From the NCBI RefSeq assembly GCF_010093045.1, contig NZ_CP048115.1, positions 744,001 to 808,000 of the forward strand: a stretch of 64,000 bases of DNA, in the 5' to 3' direction. Below are positions 33,860 to 43,248 of the stretch, in pieces. The stretch comes from Mucilaginibacter sp. 14171R-50. Its GTDB lineage: Bacteria; Bacteroidota; Bacteroidia; Sphingobacteriales; Sphingobacteriaceae. The translations under genes and the position numbers were made by a program. Positions within the stretch are counted from its first letter, which is position 1. Every line of letters begins with the position of its first letter. Below the pieces are notes generated by a model. That model saw only the letters and a list, made by a program, of their open reading frames with translations. It made no database searches and was not told the DNA's origin.

Positions 33860-34110
33860 GCAGGCACACCCCAAAAACGTCTTATTGAACGGGGTAAAAA
33901 CGTCTTTAATTCGCCTCGCTCACTTAGGCGGCAAACAACAATTCTCTCCCACCGTATGAGAGGCAATGGATTGCACCTACCCAAATCCATACTCCCCCTA
34001 TATACCTCCCGTGCGGAAGCAGTTCCGGGCGCCTGTGCTCGGACCGGGGAGCAAGGCCAGATAAGCCTTTCGGTATAACTTTTAAGTCCGCTCCTTTTCA
34101 GAGGGATTTA
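33860..34110. ncRNA. Possible structured RNA in the 392-base gap before hisS
   Basis: This divergent gap contains several potential hairpins on the plus strand: CGCCT/AGGCG near 33910, CTCTC/GAGAG near 33945, ATGGATT/AATCCAT near 33966, an outer CTCCCC/GGGGAG (33992-33997 with 34046-34051) enclosing CGGAA-GCAG-TTCCG, and AAGGC/GCCTT near 34055. It is GC-richer than the other gaps and contains GGAAGCAG, as in SRP RNA, but I cannot fold it as a convincing SRP rod. Two AAAAACGTCTT words occur near 33873 and 33896. Strand and identity are undecided. Confidence 0.3.
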
Positions 34111-34131
34111 GGTGCGGCAAATGCTTTTTTG

Positions 34132-34139
34132 TACCTTTG
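34132..34139 (+). promoter_or_regulatory. TAnnTTTG -7 element abutting hisS
   Basis: TACCTTTG ends four bases before the ATG at 34144. This placement rules out the upstream in-frame TTG at 34129 as the start and predicts a leaderless hisS transcript. Confidence 0.6.
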
Positions 34140-34143
34140 CCGC

Positions 34144-35517
34144 ATGGCATCCATCAAACCATCTGTACCAAAGGGTACCCGCGATTTCTCTCCCGCCGAA
34201 ATGGCAAAGCGTAACTTTATTTTTGATACCATAAAAGGCGTATTCAGAAAATACGGTTACCAGCAGATAGAGACCCCCTCGATGGAAAACCTGAGCACCC
34301 TTACCGGCAAATATGGCGATGAGGGCGATAAACTGATATTCAAGATATTAAATAGCGGGGACTTCCTGGCCCGGGCAGATGAACACGCACTTGCCGCACG
34401 CAACTCAAACCAGATAACCGCCTCTATTTCAGAGAAAGCCCTTCGATACGACCTAACCGTGCCATTTGCCCGCTACGTGGTACAGCACCAAAACGAGATC
34501 ATCTTTCCGTTCAAACGCTTCCAGGTGCAGCCGGTTTGGCGTGCCGACAGGCCGCAAAAAGGCCGCTATCGCGAGTTTTACCAGTGCGACGCGGATGTAG
34601 TGGGCTCGGCGTCGTTATTAAACGAAGCGGAGTTTATTATGATATATGACGAAGCCTTAAGCCTGCTTGGGTTAAAAGATTTCAGCATCAAAATAAACAA
34701 CCGAAAGATACTATCGGGCATAGCCCAGGTTATTGATAAGCACGACAACATTATAGATATGACCGTTGCTATTGATAAGCTTGACAAAATTGGCTTTGAT
34801 GGTGTTGTAAAAGAACTGCTTGAGCGTGGTTTTAGCCAGGCGGATATTGATACCATTAAACCTATTATCCTGTTAGAGGGCAGCAATGATGAAAAGCTGG
34901 CCAGCCTGCGTACGGCGTTAAAAAATTCTGAGATTGGCTTACAGGGATGCGATGAGATACAAACCGTATTTGATTATGTGGCGGCCTGCAAACCGCTAAC
35001 GGCCAAACTGGAACTGGATATTACCCTTGCCCGTGGGTTAAACTACTATACCGGCGCTATTTTCGAGGTGAAAACCAATGAGGTAGCTATGGGCAGCATC
35101 GGCGGCGGTGGCCGTTACGATGACCTTACCGGTATGTTTGGCCTTAAAGGCCTTACCGGCGCAGGTATCTCATTTGGTGCCGACCGTATTTACGATGTAT
35201 TGGAAGAATTGAACCTGTTCCCGCAATCGGCAGAGCAAAGCACACAAGTGCTTATTTGCTGTTTTGATGAGCAGGGCGAAAAATATGGCCTGCCATTATT
35301 ACAGAGCCTGCGCAGCCAAAACACCAACGCCGAGCTTTATCCCGCGGGCGCTAAAATTAAAAAGCAAATGGAGTATGCCAATAACAAACATATCCCATAT
35401 ACTGTGTTAATTGGCAGCGACGAAATGCAAAGCGGTTTACTCACCTTTAAAAACATGGAAACGGGCGAGCAGGAAAAATTAACCGCTGATGATATCCTGA
35501 AAAAAATAAAAACCTGA
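34144..35517 (+). CDS. hisS: Histidyl-tRNA synthetase
   Basis: Class II aminoacyl-tRNA synthetase charging tRNA-His; 457 residues from the ATG at 34144. Motif 1 lies around VFRKYGYQQIETPSMEN, motif 2 is FKRFQVQPVWRADRPQKGRY, the histidine-specific LARGLNYYTGAIFEV is present, and motif 3 is GSIGGGGRYDDL with GISFGADRI. The C-terminal anticodon-binding domain (LICCFDEQGEKYGLPLLQ) is complete. The gene converges on a histidine kinase with a single base between stop codons. Confidence 0.97.
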   Translation: MASIKPSVPKGTRDFSPAEMAKRNFIFDTIKGVFRKYGYQQIETPSMENLSTLTGKYGDEGDKLIFKILNSGDFLARADEHALAARNSNQITASISEKALRYDLTVPFARYVVQHQNEIIFPFKRFQVQPVWRADRPQKGRYREFYQCDADVVGSASLLNEAEFIMIYDEALSLLGLKDFSIKINNRKILSGIAQVIDKHDNIIDMTVAIDKLDKIGFDGVVKELLERGFSQADIDTIKPIILLEGSNDEKLASLRTALKNSEIGLQGCDEIQTVFDYVAACKPLTAKLELDITLARGLNYYTGAIFEVKTNEVAMGSIGGGGRYDDLTGMFGLKGLTGAGISFGADRIYDVLEELNLFPQSAEQSTQVLICCFDEQGEKYGLPLLQSLRSQNTNAELYPAGAKIKKQMEYANNKHIPYTVLIGSDEMQSGLLTFKNMETGEQEKLTADDILKKIKT

Positions 35518-35525
35518 TTCAGGTT
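35511..35525. other. Palindrome containing both stop codons of convergent genes
   Basis: AACCTGA-T-TCAGGTT is a perfect 7+1+7 dyad in which the two TGA stop codons of hisS and the facing kinase gene are the inner parts of the arms. It lacks a strong U run, so it is at best a weak two-way terminator. Confidence 0.5.
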
Positions 35526-37369
35526 AAGTACACCTTAAAGGTTGTGCCTTTGCCCAACTGACTTGTAACTTCAATTTTACCCCCCAGGGCTTCTACCTGG
35601 TTTTTGGTAATAAAAAGCCCCATTCCCTTGGCATCACGGTTACCGTTGAAGGTTTTGTACATGCCAAATAAGTCGTTGCCATTTTTCTCCATATCTATAC
35701 CTATGCCGTTATCGGCTATGGTAAAGCCCTGCCGGCCGTGTTCGTTAAAATATTTAAATGTAATTTCCGGGTGCTCTGTTGCCGACCGGTATTTGATAGC
35801 ATTGCTTACCAGGTTCAAAATAATGCTTTCCAGATAAGCCGGGCTATATACCAAGGTACAGTCAGGCGGCATCTGGTTATCAATATGAATGTGCCATAAG
35901 CTAATATCGTTACTTAGCAACGCCACAGCACGGTTAAAATAGCTAAGCAAGTCTATCTCAGACTTTTGGATATCTACATTTGTTTGTATAGACACCACCT
36001 CATTAAGATTGGTGATGGTTTCATTCAACTGCTCAGAAACCTTCGCTAAATGGCCGGATAGCTCAGTTTTTTCCTCCTCGCTGGTGTGTGGGTCGGCCAG
36101 TACATCCATTATCATCTTAAAATTACTGGCATGGGTGCGCAGGTTATGCGATACAATATAGGCAAAGTTTAACAAGCGGTTATTCTGGCTGCTTACCACC
36201 TCCAGGGTTTCGCGCAGATGTTGCTCCTGTTGTTTTTGCTCAGTAATATCTATGTGGGTACCAATAATGCGCGCAGCCTTGTTATTTTCGTCGTACTCTA
36301 TAACCTTTCCTCTGTCAAGTATCCATTTATAGGTGCCATCTTTACATAAAACACGGTGCTGGTTCGAGTATATGTCCGTTTTGCCTTCTATATAAGCCCG
36401 CACATCAGCAATATACCTTTCCCTGTCGTCCGGATGCACCCGCTTGGTCCATTGCCCGGGCTCGTTACTAAATTCATGCTCTTCAAGGCCTATCATGCTC
36501 AGGCATTGTTTAGAATGAAATATCGTATTGTTACGCAGGTCAAAGTCCCAAATACCGCCGCCGGTCCCCTCCGACGCAAATATCCATCTGCGCTCACTTT
36601 CCTTCAGCTGCGATTCGGCCTTTTTGCGTTCCGTAATATCTTTTATTTGCGATACAAAATATAAAGGTTCGCCGGTCTTATCGCGCACCAGCGCCACAAA
36701 CAACAATATCCATATAAAGCTCCCGTCCTTTTTGATGTACCGCTTTTCCAGATTGTAAGTTCGTATTTCACCACTCAGGGTTTTTTGCAGTAAGGCAAGG
36801 TCTGCCTCCAGGTCTTCGGGGTGGGTAATCTCCTGGAAGGTTTTGGTCATCAGCTCCTCTGCCGTATAGCCAAGCATTTCGCATATGCTTTTATTTACCT
36901 TCATAAACTTACCCGCCATTGATACCAGCACTACCCCTATAGGCGAGTATTCAAAAGCGTTCCTGAACGTTTCTTCGCTAATCTCAAGCGTTTGTTCAAT
37001 GGTTTTTTTATCGGTAATATCAATATGGCAGCCCACCATGCGTAAGGGTGTACCCCCATCCCATTCAATAACACGGCCGGTTGTGTTTATCCAAACTATC
37101 GAGCCATTTTTATGCTTGTATCTTACATCAATATTGAAGGGGTTTTTGCCATGGCTTTCATAGTGCGCCTTCAGGCAGGCGTCCATCCGGGGCATATCTT
37201 CGGGCAATATCAATTTGGCCCATGTTTCGGTAGTGTCGGGCAGTTCGTGGTCAAGATACCCAAACATGGCTTTAAAAGCAGCACTCAAAATCACCTTATC
37301 TTCCTGCAGATAACAATCCCAATAACCCGCAAGGGTTTCCTCAAGGATAATCTTATATATATTCTCCAT
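35519..37369 (-). CDS. Cytoplasmic PAS-PAS-PAS sensor histidine kinase
   Basis: Soluble kinase of 616 residues with three PAS/PAC modules (about 1-122, 130-250 and 258-378), each ending in an IDITxxK/Q-type PAC boundary. The phospho-acceptor is probably His408 in IVSHNLRTHASN, a variant H box without the usual Glu-Leu-(R/K)-Thr-Pro. ATPase motifs follow: NLVSNAIKYRS, IADNGIGID and KGMGLFITK. No membrane helices and no regulator gene adjacent, so it is an orphan. The input is unknown; no haem- or flavin-binding residues were identified with confidence. Confidence 0.88.
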   Translation of the reverse strand: MENIYKIILEETLAGYWDCYLQEDKVILSAAFKAMFGYLDHELPDTTETWAKLILPEDMPRMDACLKAHYESHGKNPFNIDVRYKHKNGSIVWINTTGRVIEWDGGTPLRMVGCHIDITDKKTIEQTLEISEETFRNAFEYSPIGVVLVSMAGKFMKVNKSICEMLGYTAEELMTKTFQEITHPEDLEADLALLQKTLSGEIRTYNLEKRYIKKDGSFIWILLFVALVRDKTGEPLYFVSQIKDITERKKAESQLKESERRWIFASEGTGGGIWDFDLRNNTIFHSKQCLSMIGLEEHEFSNEPGQWTKRVHPDDRERYIADVRAYIEGKTDIYSNQHRVLCKDGTYKWILDRGKVIEYDENNKAARIIGTHIDITEQKQQEQHLRETLEVVSSQNNRLLNFAYIVSHNLRTHASNFKMIMDVLADPHTSEEEKTELSGHLAKVSEQLNETITNLNEVVSIQTNVDIQKSEIDLLSYFNRAVALLSNDISLWHIHIDNQMPPDCTLVYSPAYLESIILNLVSNAIKYRSATEHPEITFKYFNEHGRQGFTIADNGIGIDMEKNGNDLFGMYKTFNGNRDAKGMGLFITKNQVEALGGKIEVTSQLGKGTTFKVYLT

Positions 37370-37533
37370 TAAGTGGGTTTTGCAGTGATACTAACGGTAA
37401 AGCAATATACAATTATTCAACAATACAATGTTACGGCTAGCCTTATCATAAATAATTGATGTGGCGTATTTTTTTAAAAATATGCTTAAATACGGCACAA
37501 AACGCTATATTAGTGCGCCCTAAACCTAATTAT

Positions 37534-39468
37534 ATGCGCAAAACTATTACACTTATCTTATTAACCATTGGCGTTTCTGTAACCAATGCTCAAACTCAAA
37601 CAACTGCTCCTACTACACAACCTTACGGTAAAATTGATTTAGCCGACCTGCAAATGACGTCGTGCGACTTTGAAAAAGCAGCCAATGCCGAAGTGCTGTT
37701 CGATAAAAGCAAAGTTTACTTCAACAATAATTACGATATTGTAACTGAGATACACAAACGTGTTAAAATATTTAATGATAACGGTAAAGACTATGCCAAC
37801 GTACGTATAGAGTATTACGGCGGCGACCGGTCTGAATACATATCCGGCATACAAGCCGAAACCATTAACTTTACCAGCGGTGCGCCCGAAATCACTAAAG
37901 TTGATAAAAAACAAATATTCACCGAAAAGGTTGACAGGCTGCGCACAGCTACAGTTTTTTCGTTACCTAACGTTAAACCGGGGTCGGTAATTGAATACAA
38001 ATATGCCATTGTAAGCAATAACATAGGCAACTTCCCCGACTGGTATTTTCAAACCAGCATACCTACCCGTTACAGCGAACTAACTACCAACGTGCCAGAT
38101 ATTTTATACTATAAAAACCTGGAAACTGTGCGCCAGCCGTATGCGGTTAACAAAACCAATCGCGATGGTTCAATTACAAAGGCATTAGCAAATGTTCCGT
38201 CAATTCCGAACGAGCCTTTTATGAGCTCGCGTCAGGATAACTATCAGCGTATATTATTCCAGTTAATGACCATAAGGTCAATGGGGCAAAGAGTGATGAC
38301 TTTTTCCGACTCGTGGAAAAAGGTTGGCGAAACGCTAATGGAGTCTATTTATTTTGGCGGGCAGCTAAACCATAAAATTGAAGGCGAAGAAGCGCTTATC
38401 ACCAAAGCCAAAAGCTTGCCTAATGATGATGACCGGATAGCTTATTTATTTGATGAGGTTAAAAAGAATATGAAATGGAGCGAATTGTACGACAAATATT
38501 CGGACGATGGCATATCAAAAGCCTGGGACAAAAAGTCGGGCAACTCGGGCGAGATAAACATGATCTTATACCATTTATTAAAAAAATCCGGCGTAAAAGT
38601 TTACCCGATGATAGCAAGCACCCGTAAAAACGGGCGTGTTAATCCGGGCTATCCAAATTACTACCAGTTTAATACCACGGTGGCCTACGTACCGGTTGAC
38701 AGCACTAAATTTTACGTGCTTGATGCATCGAATAAATACAACATTTATAACCAAATCCCTTCAAATTTCCTGAATTCATTTGGGTTTTATATGAATAAAG
38801 ACGCGAAGGATTACGATGTGCTTTTTCTGCAGAATGTAAAGCCGATAAGGCAGGTAGTGATGCTGAACGGCGAGATAAAAGCCGACGGAAAAATGACGGG
38901 AACTGCCGCTATAAGCAACTTTGATTACAACCGTGTGGATGCTATGGCGCGGTACAAAAAAGATGGCGAAAAGAAATTTATCGATTACATTCAAAACGAC
39001 GATAATAACCTTAAGGTATCGTCGCTGAAATTCGAAGGGATGGATATTGACACCCTGCCGCTAACCCATACATTAAACTTTGATCTTGACCTTACCGGGT
39101 CTGACGGGAACTACATTTACTTTAATCCTAACATGTTGAGTTCCATAAAAAACAACCCTTTTCTAAGCGAAAACCGCTACACTGATATTGACTTTGGCTA
39201 CCGCAGTAATTATATCATAAATTGCACTTTTAAAGTACCTGCCGGCTATAAAGTTGACGTATTACCCAAAAGCATTAGCATGACCACGCCGGATAAAACC
39301 ATTTTCTTCAGGCGGATAGCGGCAGAACAGGACGGTACTATAGTGATCCGCTTTAACGTCGATCAGAAAAAATCTATCTTTTTTAAAGAGGATTACCCGG
39401 AGTTGCATGAGTTCTACAAAAAAATGTACGAGATGCTCAACGAGCAGGTGGTGTTAAAGAAATCCTAA
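37534..39468 (+). CDS. DUF3857/transglutaminase-like secreted protein lacking the catalytic Cys
   Basis: Exported protein of 644 residues from the ATG at 37534, which gives a proper signal peptide (MRKTITLILLTIGVSVTNAQ); an upstream in-frame ATG at 37456 would put 26 residues before it. The N-terminal DUF3857 domain (VKIFNDNGKDYANVRI, VKPGSVIEYKYAI) precedes a transglutaminase-like core. Where active members have GDCK the sequence is GNSGEINMILYHLLKKSGV, so the nucleophile is missing, and the catalytic His is also replaced (FNTTVAYVPV). It is probably a binding or scaffold protein. One base separates it from a 644-residue paralogue that retains the Cys. Confidence 0.85.
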   Translation: MRKTITLILLTIGVSVTNAQTQTTAPTTQPYGKIDLADLQMTSCDFEKAANAEVLFDKSKVYFNNNYDIVTEIHKRVKIFNDNGKDYANVRIEYYGGDRSEYISGIQAETINFTSGAPEITKVDKKQIFTEKVDRLRTATVFSLPNVKPGSVIEYKYAIVSNNIGNFPDWYFQTSIPTRYSELTTNVPDILYYKNLETVRQPYAVNKTNRDGSITKALANVPSIPNEPFMSSRQDNYQRILFQLMTIRSMGQRVMTFSDSWKKVGETLMESIYFGGQLNHKIEGEEALITKAKSLPNDDDRIAYLFDEVKKNMKWSELYDKYSDDGISKAWDKKSGNSGEINMILYHLLKKSGVKVYPMIASTRKNGRVNPGYPNYYQFNTTVAYVPVDSTKFYVLDASNKYNIYNQIPSNFLNSFGFYMNKDAKDYDVLFLQNVKPIRQVVMLNGEIKADGKMTGTAAISNFDYNRVDAMARYKKDGEKKFIDYIQNDDNNLKVSSLKFEGMDIDTLPLTHTLNFDLDLTGSDGNYIYFNPNMLSSIKNNPFLSENRYTDIDFGYRSNYIINCTFKVPAGYKVDVLPKSISMTTPDKTIFFRRIAAEQDGTIVIRFNVDQKKSIFFKEDYPELHEFYKKMYEMLNEQVVLKKS

Positions 39469-39469
39469 T

Positions 39470-41404
39470 ATGCAATACTTTAAAATAAAAAGCCTGCTGT
39501 ATACAGCGGCGCTTTCGGTTATTTTGGTAAACGGCGCCTATGCGCAGGAGAAAGAAATACCAAAAAAGCTTTACGCCGCGGCAGGTATCCCCGATTCGTT
39601 AAAAGAGGAAGCCAACTCGGTTGTACGTTATAAGATGAAAGATATAACGGTTGACGGGCCTGATGATATTTCAGTGAAAGAACACTCGATAGTGACCGTT
39701 TTAAATGAAAAAGGCAACGACGAGGCCGAGGCGGTATTAGAGTATAGCAAAAAATACAACTCTATCGGGTCGTTTGAGATGCGTGTTTATAACGCGGGAG
39801 GCGATCTGGTAAAAAAGTACCATAAAAGCGATATGTACGATCGCTCGGCCGTAAGCGGCTCCATAGTTACTGATGAGCGGCTGATGATGATTTCACATAA
39901 CATTGCCACCTACCCTTCAACCATTGAAATTATATCCGAAACAAAGTACCGGAGTTCTATGAACATCGAATCGTGGTATATTCAATCCGCCGAGCAATCT
40001 GTACAGGATGCTTACTGCCATATTGCAATTAAAACAGGGTCGGGGTTTAGATACCTTAACCGTAATATCAGGGTAAAGCCGCAGGCAACTACAGATAATA
40101 AAACTGATAGCTATTTGTGGCACGTATCCAATTTAAAGGCCATTAAACTCGAAGAGGGGGCCAGGTCATGGAGGGTTTTACCGCGGATATACTTTGCTGC
40201 CAATCAATTTGAATTTTACGGCCTTGATGGTAATTTCAGTTCGTGGGATAGCTTCGGTAAATGGATACTGGGTTTAAATGCTGATGTATGTACACTTAGC
40301 ACACAAAGGGCCGAAGAGATACGAACAATGACAGCCGGCATAAAAACCGATAAAGAAAAGGTGAAGTTTTTGTATGAGTACATGCAGCAAAGCATGCGCT
40401 ATGTAAGCATAAGCCTGGGCATTGGCGGCATGAAACCGTTTGCCGCCGATTTTGTAGACAAGCAAAAATACGGCGATTGTAAAGCATTGTCTAACTACAT
40501 GTATGCGTTGTTAAAAGCGGTGGGTATTCCGTCCAATTACGCCATTATTAATTCCGGGGCTAATGCGGAACCTGCAGAGCCCGGCTTTGCGCGCAACTCG
40601 TTTGACCATGTGATACTTTGTGTACCGTTAAAGGGCGATACTACCTGGCTGGAATGTACCAGCAGCACTCAGGCATGCGGAAAGCTTGGTCCTTTTACCG
40701 AAAACAGGCGGGCCCTGCTGATTACCGAAACAGGCGGCAAATTAGTAAACACCCCAAAAAGCATTGCTGCAGATAATCAACTGAACAGCGAGGTGCAGAT
40801 TGTATTAAATGCCGATGGCGGCGCCAAAGCGCGGGTTAAAATTTCGAGCACCGGCGAATACCGCGACGATTACCTGGGTATTGCCACCCTGAAAGCCGAC
40901 GATCAAAAGGAGTACCTCATCCGCATGCTCAATATTAAACAGCCAACGGTTTTTGAATATAAGCCTTTAACTGATAAGGATGGCGTTAAAGAAGTAGCCC
41001 TTGATATCGAGTATGATAAGTTTTGCGATGTAAAGGCCGGCAATAAACAGTTCTATCGCCCGCGTGCAATAGATATATGGGGCAATACGCTGCCTGTAGC
41101 AGAAAACAGGAAGTCGGATTATTACTTTAATCAGCCCATGCTGAAAAATTGTACGACTATCATCACCCTGCCCGAAAGTTTTGAAGTTGAAGCTTTGCCG
41201 GCAAATCAGAGCCTAAAATTCACATACGGCAGCTTTGACGTTAATTACGTTTACGACACCACCAAAAATCAGGTAATAAGCACCAGCAAATTTGTTTTAA
41301 CAAACCATGTAATACCGGCCGCAAAATATACCGAGATGCAGCAATACATGGATAACATTGCTAAGGCCCAAAATAAAAAGCTGGTAATACGTAAGAAGGC
41401 TTAA
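39470..41404 (+). CDS. DUF3857/transglutaminase-like secreted protein
   Basis: Paralogue of the preceding gene, also 644 residues, with a signal peptide ending near residue 25 (NGAYAQ). The order is the same: DUF3857 domain (HSIVTVLNEKGNDEAEAVLE), then transglutaminase core with KYGDCKALSNYMYALLKAVG giving the nucleophilic Cys, and NSFDHVILCVP giving the His. The expected Asp in the following strand appears as Glu in WLECTSS. The pair is translated from one transcript. Substrate unknown; the family is common in Bacteroidota envelopes. Confidence 0.87.
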   Translation: MQYFKIKSLLYTAALSVILVNGAYAQEKEIPKKLYAAAGIPDSLKEEANSVVRYKMKDITVDGPDDISVKEHSIVTVLNEKGNDEAEAVLEYSKKYNSIGSFEMRVYNAGGDLVKKYHKSDMYDRSAVSGSIVTDERLMMISHNIATYPSTIEIISETKYRSSMNIESWYIQSAEQSVQDAYCHIAIKTGSGFRYLNRNIRVKPQATTDNKTDSYLWHVSNLKAIKLEEGARSWRVLPRIYFAANQFEFYGLDGNFSSWDSFGKWILGLNADVCTLSTQRAEEIRTMTAGIKTDKEKVKFLYEYMQQSMRYVSISLGIGGMKPFAADFVDKQKYGDCKALSNYMYALLKAVGIPSNYAIINSGANAEPAEPGFARNSFDHVILCVPLKGDTTWLECTSSTQACGKLGPFTENRRALLITETGGKLVNTPKSIAADNQLNSEVQIVLNADGGAKARVKISSTGEYRDDYLGIATLKADDQKEYLIRMLNIKQPTVFEYKPLTDKDGVKEVALDIEYDKFCDVKAGNKQFYRPRAIDIWGNTLPVAENRKSDYYFNQPMLKNCTTIITLPESFEVEALPANQSLKFTYGSFDVNYVYDTTKNQVISTSKFVLTNHVIPAAKYTEMQQYMDNIAKAQNKKLVIRKKA

Positions 41405-41409
41405 TTTTG
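41402..41409 (+). promoter_or_regulatory. TAnnTTTG -7 element abutting aat
   Basis: TAATTTTG overlaps the stop codon of the preceding gene and ends four bases before the aat ATG, predicting a leaderless transcript. Confidence 0.45.
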
Positions 41410-41413
41410 CCTC

Positions 41414-42052
41414 ATGATTTTCAGGCTTGATGAACGCTTGCTCTTCCCCGATCCGGAACTGGCAGAAGAGGATGGCCTGCTGGCCGTGGGCGGCGATCTG
41501 TCAACAGCGCGTTTACTGCTGGCATATCAAAACGGCATATTCCCCTGGTACAGCGATGACGAGCCTATATTGTGGTATTCGCCGCACGAACGTTTTGTTT
41601 TATACCCGCAGGAATTAAAGCTTTCAAAATCAATGAAAAAAGTGCTGTGTTCAGGCAAATTCAGCGTAACTGCCAATACCTGTTTCAATGAGGTTGTGGC
41701 GGCTTGCTCGTCGGTAAAGCGCGAGGGGCAGGATGGCACCTGGATAACGGCAGATATGAAAGCCGCATACGCTGCGCTGCATACCCTGGGTTACGCACAT
41801 TCAATTGAGGTATGGCACAACAACGAATTGGCCGGTGGTTTATACGGTGTACAGGCGGGCAACGTGTTTTGTGGCGAAAGTATGTTCAGTAAAGTAAGCA
41901 ATGCTTCAAAAACGGCGCTTACATGGCTTTGCAATACCACCAGCTATAAACTGATAGATTGCCAGGTATATACGGGGCATTTGGAAAGTATGGGCGCCCG
42001 GATGATAAGCCGCGAAGAATATATGGCCGTTCTGCATAAAACCGGCGCCTAA
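41414..42052 (+). CDS. aat: Leucyl/phenylalanyl-tRNA--protein transferase
   Basis: Enzyme of the N-end rule that adds Leu or Phe from charged tRNA to proteins with N-terminal Arg or Lys, marking them for ClpAP-type degradation. Length 212 residues, close to E. coli Aat. Conserved blocks are EDGLLAVGGDLS, AYQNGIFPWYSDDEPILWYSP (shortened in bacteria generally to GIFPW and WxSP), GTWITADMKAAY, HSIEVW, GGLYGV and GESMFS. It shares a short interval with ruvC but each has its own promoter-like element. Confidence 0.95.
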   Translation: MIFRLDERLLFPDPELAEEDGLLAVGGDLSTARLLLAYQNGIFPWYSDDEPILWYSPHERFVLYPQELKLSKSMKKVLCSGKFSVTANTCFNEVVAACSSVKREGQDGTWITADMKAAYAALHTLGYAHSIEVWHNNELAGGLYGVQAGNVFCGESMFSKVSNASKTALTWLCNTTSYKLIDCQVYTGHLESMGARMISREEYMAVLHKTGA

Positions 42053-42056
42053 ATAT

Positions 42057-42064
42057 TAGTTTTG
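42057..42064 (+). promoter_or_regulatory. TAnnTTTG -7 element abutting ruvC
   Basis: TAGTTTTG ends six bases before the ruvC ATG, in the 18-base gap after aat. A start at or just before the ATG is expected. Confidence 0.45.
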
Positions 42065-42070
42065 TAATAC

Positions 42071-42667
42071 ATGGAGCAGGTAATTCACAAAGAGCGCGTA
42101 ATTTTAGGCATCGACCCCGGAACGGCCATCATGGGCTACGGCCTGGTGCTTGAAAAGGGGCCTAAAATTGATCTGATAAGCCTGGGTGTTGTTAAGATGG
42201 ACAAAATTGACGACCACATGCTAAAGCTTCAGCGCATATTTGAAAAAACTGTGGCGCTAATTGATAACTATAAGCCCGACTGCCTGGCGATCGAAGCCCC
42301 ATTTTACGGCAAAAATATACAGGTAATGCTCAAGCTTGGCCGTGCACAGGGCGTGTGTATGGCCGCAGCGTTATCCCGCGATGTGTCAATAACCGAATAT
42401 TCTCCCCGTAAAATTAAGCAGTCTATTACAGGTAACGGCAGTGCAACCAAAGAGCAGGTATCAGCCATGCTGCAAACCATTCTTAAATTTAATGAAACCC
42501 CCGATTTTTTAGATGCTACCGATGGCCTGGCTGTAGCTGTTTGCCACTCGTTTCAAAAGATAACGGTAGCACGCGGCGGCAAGGTAACCAGTAAAAAGAA
42601 CCACTCGGGATGGGAGGCTTTCGTAAAAGATAATGCTTCAAGGGTAAGCATTATCTCAAAAAAGTAA
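42071..42667 (+). CDS. ruvC: Holliday junction resolvase RuvC
   Basis: Endonuclease that cuts four-way DNA junctions made by recombination, working with RuvAB. Length 198 residues. The four catalytic acids fit the RNase H-like pattern: Asp in LGIDPGTAIMGYG, Glu in LAIEAPFYGKN, and the Asp pair in DATDGLAVAVCH. SPRKIKQSITGNG is also characteristic. The C-terminal 30 residues are a basic extension. ruvA and ruvB are not in the window. Confidence 0.95.
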   Translation: MEQVIHKERVILGIDPGTAIMGYGLVLEKGPKIDLISLGVVKMDKIDDHMLKLQRIFEKTVALIDNYKPDCLAIEAPFYGKNIQVMLKLGRAQGVCMAAALSRDVSITEYSPRKIKQSITGNGSATKEQVSAMLQTILKFNETPDFLDATDGLAVAVCHSFQKITVARGGKVTSKKNHSGWEAFVKDNASRVSIISKK

Positions 42668-42762
42668 GCGCTTACGGCAATATTACTGCTCCGGCATCCA
42701 CTCCGCACCCTTGTTGCGGTTGTCAATGCTTTTACCTGCAGATATTACGAGTTCGCTATCCG

Positions 42763-43248
42763 TTAGTGCATTCTATGCGTCACCTTTTTAGTTTTTACAA
42801 CTTTCCGGTGATCTACCCGTACAGGGCGGTTATTACTTTTACCCACCCAATGGTTACGGTACTTTACATCGCGGCTATCACGGATGATGTTTTGACCTGA
42901 ATGGCCCCGGTAGCTTGCATACTTGGTGCGGTAAACAGTGGCGCGGGTCCATGGCCTTGGCTCGTTTATCACAACTTTATATCCCTTATACACATTATAG
43001 TTGCTGTACCTTACCGGTAAGTTTGCCCTGCGTACCCAGGTGTTGTTTTCCAGGTAAACGTACTGATGGGCCGGAACATCATAATAGGTGTCAATATCGG
43101 GCATGTAGTAATAATCGGCATGGTCATAACCTGCAGGGCCCCATTCGGGCTGACTGCCAATATTGATGCTTAAACTGATTTGCGCGTCGGCTGATTTGTA
43201 TGCTATACAGCTTAAAAATATCGCTGCAGTAATTATTATCTTTTTCAT
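42763..43248 (-). CDS. Secreted Tyr/Arg-rich protein of unknown function
   Basis: Protein of 161 residues from the ATG at 43248, which starts a good signal peptide (MKKIIITAAIFLSCIAYKSA, cleavage near DAQ). The mature part is rich in Tyr and Trp (YYYMPDIDTYYDVPAHQYVY) and its last 50 residues are strongly basic (VRVDHRKVVKTKKVTHRMH). Similar small periplasmic proteins occur in Bacteroidota, but I cannot assign a family or function. It is a single gene divergent from the lipoprotein at 43438. Confidence 0.65.
   Translation of the reverse strand: MKKIIITAAIFLSCIAYKSADAQISLSINIGSQPEWGPAGYDHADYYYMPDIDTYYDVPAHQYVYLENNTWVRRANLPVRYSNYNVYKGYKVVINEPRPWTRATVYRTKYASYRGHSGQNIIRDSRDVKYRNHWVGKSNNRPVRVDHRKVVKTKKVTHRMH

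Noticed and set aside
33960..34070. SRP (4.5S) RNA gene
   Set aside because: GGAAGCAG is present, but the 5' and 3' arms do not pair as a long rod and the outer stem encloses very unequal arms. Kept only as an unspecified candidate RNA.
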